Assembly (NCBI RefSeq): GCF_000003855.2
Contig: NW_003101677.1
Span: 2,668,995 to 2,691,996, forward strand
DNA: 23,002 bases
Origin: Blastomyces gilchristii SLH14081
Taxonomy: Eukaryota; Ascomycota; Eurotiomycetes; Onygenales; Ajellomycetaceae
Reading direction: 5' to 3'
Below, piece by piece: positions 19,151 to 23,002 of the stretch; positions within the stretch are counted from its first letter, which is position 1, and every line of letters begins with the position of its first letter. Both the position numbers and the translations under genes were made by a program. Below the pieces are notes generated by a model that worked only from the letters and a program-made list of their open reading frames with translations, made no database searches and was not told where the DNA came from.

Positions 19151-21282
19151 CTAAGAAGGTGAAGCTTCTACATATGAAAGTTCAAGAATCATTGATAACT
19201 TCTATCAATCAATTGAAAGAGATTATAGATGCAGATATTGATGTTTTTCACTCTGAAGAAAATGCTCAAAGCTCTGAAAAAATAGAGAAGGAAAATAATG
19301 AGCACCTTTCTACACCAGATTCAATGCCAGAGTCAACAGATCTCAATGTTGATATTAATACTCATTCAGCTGTGATAGATAATTGAACACAGAACATTGT
19401 ATCTAGAGCTCATGATATCAGTGCTGATTTTGATGAAGCTAATATTATTAAAGGCTGCAGAATATGAAAACACAGAGCTGTCTATTTTGTGACAGTTGAA
19501 AATGTCAAAGACAATTCTTATTGAATGATCAATGATGCATTCTCTCATTCATATTCACATACAGACTTCAACAAGTCTCAAAATTTATTTCCTAATACTG
19601 TTTTTACTGTTATTAATAATACAGCTACATCAACAGTATTTATACTGACTTCAAGAATTCATAGATCTCAACTGTCAGATTCATTGAATCACTGAGCAGA
19701 TGTCAAAAAACACTTATATTACAAAGAATTTGAGAATGCTGTCAAGCAGAAATGAAATAGTATATCTCTGCAGAATACATATGAAATTACTAGCAGATTA
19801 CAGAGAGATATCTCAGTTATTTCTCTATAATAAGTATTTATCTACAAATTCAATGATGAAGATTTTCTTTTGAAATACAAAGCTCACATCTGTATATACA
19901 GAGATCTTCAATTAATCACAGATCTCACTACAAAAGCTCACACACCAGCTATTAGAGATCTCTGAATCTTATTAGCTTTAATAGCAGTATTTGATCTAGA
20001 TGTGAAACAGCTAGATGAAATTAATATCTTCATTAATAGTGATATTAATGAGCTAGTATATATGAAACTATCTGATAAATAATGAAAGTTGAAGAAGATG
20101 TAAAATTTAAAGTATATAAATTATATACTAAAACTTCTATAAGTACTATATAAATTACACAGATCATCTCTTCTCTGATTAAATGAACTATCTTCAATAT
20201 TGAGAACACTAGACTTTATCTCTATATCAGAGAATTGATGTCTCTTCTCTAATAATCAATTAATCATCTTCTTCTATATAAATGATATTATCATTCTATC
20301 ACAATGAGAAGATTCAAAAGAAAGAGATTAATTAATTAAAAATCTTAAAAACATCTATAAGATCTGACAGATAAGAGATTTGAAATAATTTCTCAACATG
20401 TAAATAATATAAAATCATCTCAACTTAAAGCTCTGATTATATCAGAATGTTTATATTCATAAGATAGTTAATACATATCATCTTATACGCATCTGCAAGG
20501 CATATATCTCACTAACTGATACTCTATTAGAGCTTTTTAATAAGTCAGCTATATCTGTAAAAATTCATTATTATTAATAATATATCAGCTTCTGTATCTA
20601 CTCAGTGATAATAACTTACTCTGATATTATATATACAGTGTGTAAACTAGCTATATTCATAATAAATTCATTGAAACATCACTTATCAGAGATAAATAGA
20701 ATGATATCTTATCTATATAATATGAAGAATCTTGCTATTCAATATAATAATACCATTGACAGATCTCTATAACTTAATCTCAAACCTGATATTATTGAAG
20801 CTGTCAGTGATATCTCATTCACAGATAATCTGAATCATCACTCTATATAAGAGTATATCTTCAAACTATTCAGTAGAGTCATTGATTGAAAATTAAATAG
20901 ATAGATAATTATAACTATATCTATCACAGAAGCTGAGCTTGTTACTATCTTATAAGCTGATAAGAAGTATATCTGATAAGATAGATTCTTTCAATATATT
21001 TAATTTGAATCTGGTTACAAGATCTGTATTTAATGTAATAACTGTTAAATTGTTAACATTCTTATAAAAAAAGATCTCTCTATAATCACAAAGCTCTGTC
21101 ATATTGATATAAATGAAAGCTGACTCTGAGAATGTGTTCAATTCAGTAATATTACAGTTGATTGAGTGTCTATGACTCAGATGCTAGTGAATGGCCTCAC
21201 TAAGACTCTGCCATGCCAGAAACATACAGAATTTGTCAAGATGCTAGGCCTAGTTAATATATCAGATATTATTGAGATGTAA
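19151..21282 (+). pseudogene. copia reverse transcriptase / RNase H relic
   Basis: An acidic linker (19159-19386) is followed by RT blocks: LALIAVFDLDVKQLDEINIFI near 19974-20036, LYKLHRSSLLWL near 20143-20178, and the catalytic box at 20275-20286. The box reads Tyr-Ile-Asn-Asp instead of Tyr-Val-Asp-Asp, so the first catalytic Asp is lost by a G-to-A change. RNase H follows with SFTDN (near 20816) and ITEAEL (near 20926), and the C-terminal block GLTKTLPCQKHTEFVKMLGL ends near 21255. The frame closes at TAA 21280-21282, which may be the true stop or a former Gln. There are dozens of stops. Confidence 0.88.
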
Positions 21283-21381
21283 GCAGAATAAATAATCTAT
21301 CTTAATATAATCTCTACAGATTCATCTATACTCTTTTTATTACAGCTTCATTTACACTTTCTTTTACATGTTACATTCACT

Positions 21382-21391
21382 GAAGAAGGTG
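21382..21391 (+). promoter_or_regulatory. Candidate polypurine tract
   Basis: GAAGAAGG just before the 3' LTR start TGTCAG at 21392. The position fits plus-strand priming; the tract is short. Confidence 0.5.
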
Positions 21392-21540
21392 TGTCAGAAA
21401 AAAAGAGGTTATACACTACTGAACATCATCAATATTGTATTACTACAATATTTCTCATCATTATTAGCTTACTACAATGCTTGTCTAATACTCACTTATG
21501 CTAGCTCTCTTGGCTCACACATATATTTTACTATAAATAG
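21392..21540 (+). repeat. Truncated 3' LTR (149 bp)
   Basis: Matches the first 149 bases of the other LTRs (TGTCAGAAAAAAAGAG to ACTATAAATAG), then switches to host flank at CTCGATGAGG. The LTRs themselves continue CTCTATC (21622 copy) at this point, so the junction shares only CTC. Confidence 0.9.
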
Positions 21541-21621
21541 CTCGATGAGGGGGAGGTGCGGAGGAATGTTAGAAGATTTGCGGTTCCAGCCCTGTATTAC
21601 ATGGTAAGGAGTGTTGAGACA
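21541..21621 (+). repeat. 81-bp host flank, second copy
   Basis: Second copy of 15348-15428. All four differences are G-to-A in this copy, and three of them turn the TSD region GGGGCG into GAGACA. Confidence 0.92.
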
Positions 21622-21888
21622 TGTCAGAAAAAAAGAGATTATACACTACTGAACATCACCAACATTGTATTACTATAATATTTCTCATCATCATCAGCTT
21701 ACTACAACACTCATCTAATACTTGCTTATACTAGCTCTCTTAACTTGCACATATATTTTACTATAAATAGCTCTATCTTTTGTATGAAATAGATATATTA
21801 GATAGTGCACAGATAATATAACAAGCAGATCTTGATACACATAAGATTCATGTCTCCAACATATCCATCCGTGACACCCATTCCGACA
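21622..21888 (+). repeat. Right LTR (267 bp), solo-like
   Basis: Starts TGTCAG, ends ATTCCGACA and is followed by TSD GGGCG and host DNA. It is preceded by host flank and the mutated TSD, so taken alone it has the structure of a solo LTR at the same insertion site. Its right end is less mutated (CCGACA) than that of the 5' LTR (TTGACA). Confidence 0.9.
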
Positions 21889-21893
21889 GGGCG

Positions 21894-22235
21894 CCAGGGG
21901 GCCAGATCAGCGAATGCCATGCAACGCTGAGTCTGCGGGATAAGTTGAATTGAATCGACACTGGCAGACGGGGACTGTATATCACTATCACAATCACCTG
22001 CTGCTCATGGACTTGAACTCTTATTTTATTTGTTTGGACATTCTCCTGGTAGCTGCAATACCAATAACCGATTAAGCAAGATAGAAAGGCATGAAGTAAA
22101 TCTCTCACCCAGGTCACGCATTGTGAAGTCGAGGTTAGGAAATAGAAGAAGAGGGTTCGAAAGTTTAAGTAATTGAAAATGAAAAGAATGAGAGTTATTA
22201 ATATGGATTGTCCCTAACGGCCTATTTAGTAAAAT
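21894..22235. other. Intergenic host DNA right of the retrotransposon
   Basis: GC-balanced DNA without a supported gene. A minus-strand frame reaching from host DNA into the LTR (21848-22117) has no recognisable domain and is not called. Confidence 0.5.
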
Positions 22236-23002
22236 TCAACAGGGTAAAGACAGCTGAGAATATTCCCCCTCTTGCAGCAGCTTGACCATCTGCTCATAGC
22301 GATCCCCTGCCGCCCATGAGAGCGGGGTCCGGTCAAGATTATCCCTGGGCTTAATATTAGCATTCCTTTCAATCAGCAGCTTCACCACTGTCTCATGGCC
22401 ATTCCAAGCTGCATATGAGAGTGGGGTCCGGCGGAAATAATCCTTGGACTCAATATTGGCATTTCTTTCAAGTAGAGCTGATGTGGATTTGTTCTAGTCC
22501 GAAGTACGCTGCAAGGTGCAAACCTGTCATCTCAGTTGCAACATTATGATATCCATGATATTCCATAGCCTGGCTGCATGCAGATATCTTAGCTGTGCTC
22601 TGAAGTAGATTGATAATTAACTTATTTCCTTCAATTGAAGATTTGCTGGCATGGTGGCCCCAGTTCCGTGCAGCATAGTAAATCTCTCAGTCAAAGCATC
22701 TGTACCTCGGCTATACCCAGTTTCAAAAGCTTCAAATGACAAGTAGGAGACACATTTTTTGTAATATCAGTATGAGCGTTGGGAAAACCCTTCTTCCGAG
22801 TGCGTTCAAGGTGTTCCTGTGTTGTGTAGTGGACCAAACGGGTGATATCACTCTCTTCACCAATGGTGACTAGACCAGCACATACAAGATTATCTGTTCA
22901 ATGTCGGCGATATTGTGCTTATCAAGCGCTGAAGTATTCTTTGTACAGCAAAAGCATGTTGCAGTTCTAACCCAGTTAAAGGCCTTTTAGCAAAGATAAT
23001 GA
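22236..23002 (-). pseudogene. NACHT/ankyrin NLR-like pseudogene, 3' part
   Basis: Minus-strand relic running off the right edge, with its final stop at 22236-22238. From N- to C-terminus the window shows a region typical of what follows the NACHT domain in fungal NLR-like proteins ([20 protein letters not shown] then TTQEHLERT, near 22885-22810), then [23 protein letters not shown], then RNWGHHASKSSIEGNKL. Ankyrin repeats follow, with TGLHLAAYFGLEQI, RRTPLSYAAWNGHETVVKLL and DRTPLSWAAGDRYEQMVKLL ending near 22250. Frame changes are needed near 22940, 22885, 22757, 22682 and 22487, so it cannot make the full protein. Intact relatives are implicated in non-self recognition in fungi. The damage here is small indels, not the GC-to-AT decay of the repeat blocks. 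Confidence 0.85.

Larger units (their letters stand above)
15424..21893 (+). mobile_element. Ty1/copia retrotransposon relic with rearranged right end
   Basis: The order gag, protease, integrase, RT, RNase H defines Ty1/copia; Ty3/gypsy has integrase last. Outer TSDs are GGGCG at 15424-15428 and 21889-21893. The LTRs begin TGTCAG and end in TGACA or CGACA. Genes are broken by many TGA and TAA codons, mostly at ancestral Trp and Gln positions, and by a nested MITE. The 3' LTR belonging to this internal region (from 21392) stops at about 21540 and is joined to a duplicate of the left host flank, followed by another full LTR. CG is almost absent outside the nested MITE. The element cannot be active as it stands. 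Confidence 0.93.

Noticed and set aside
21848..22117. Minus-strand ORF across the right LTR border
   Set aside because: It spans the transposon/host junction and shows no domain.

Overview
This window looks like a piece of a filamentous ascomycete genome. Genes have short introns with GTAAGT/GTATGT/GTACGT donors and CTAAC branch sites, and GC-balanced host DNA alternates with very AT-rich, repeat-derived blocks full of C-to-T/G-to-A decay. The RNA-binding protein and the two-compartment composition suggest Eurotiomycetes, perhaps an Onygenales species of the Blastomyces/Emmonsia/Histoplasma type. That placement is inference.

Layout: (1) About 1-5815 is an AT-rich block of dead transposable elements. 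It holds an unidentified decayed coding region (about 800-1680), a hAT-type transposase relic (about 2139-4500), a 105-bp hAT-like terminus ending at 4873, and a complete 506-bp hAT-like MITE (5099-5604) with a perfect 8-bp target-site duplication (TSD). (2) About 5816-15423 is host DNA. It carries a two-exon gene of unknown function (6457-7464), a roughly 3.3-kb pyrimidine-rich leader/promoter region with many microsatellites and a 100-N assembly gap, then a five-exon three-RRM protein of the Csx1/Nam8/TIA-1 type (11567-13207) with a U-rich downstream region. (3) About 15424-21893 is a Ty1/copia retrotransposon relic in the order LTR, PBS, gag, protease, integrase, RT, RNase H, PPT, LTR. Its integrase is split by a second, much less mutated 506-bp copy of the same MITE. 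Its right side is rearranged: the 3' LTR is cut short and joined at a 3-bp CTC microhomology to a second copy of the 81 bp of host DNA left of the element, followed by a full LTR and the matching GGGCG TSD. (4) About 21894-23002 is host DNA with the 3' part of a frameshifted NACHT/ankyrin (fungal NLR-like) pseudogene on the minus strand.

The only intact genes I support are the Csx1-like gene and the upstream unknown gene. They are not an operon or a system. The most informative signal is mutational: the two MITE copies align over 506 bp with no indels and no transversions, and about 49 transitions. Most of these fall at CpC (GG to GA), not at the classical CpA of Neurospora RIP. The same bias explains why ancestral Trp codons read TGA, why CC/GG and CG are scarce in the AT-rich blocks, and why relic intron donors read GATAATG. 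I found no tRNA, rRNA, CRISPR or biosynthetic gene cluster.
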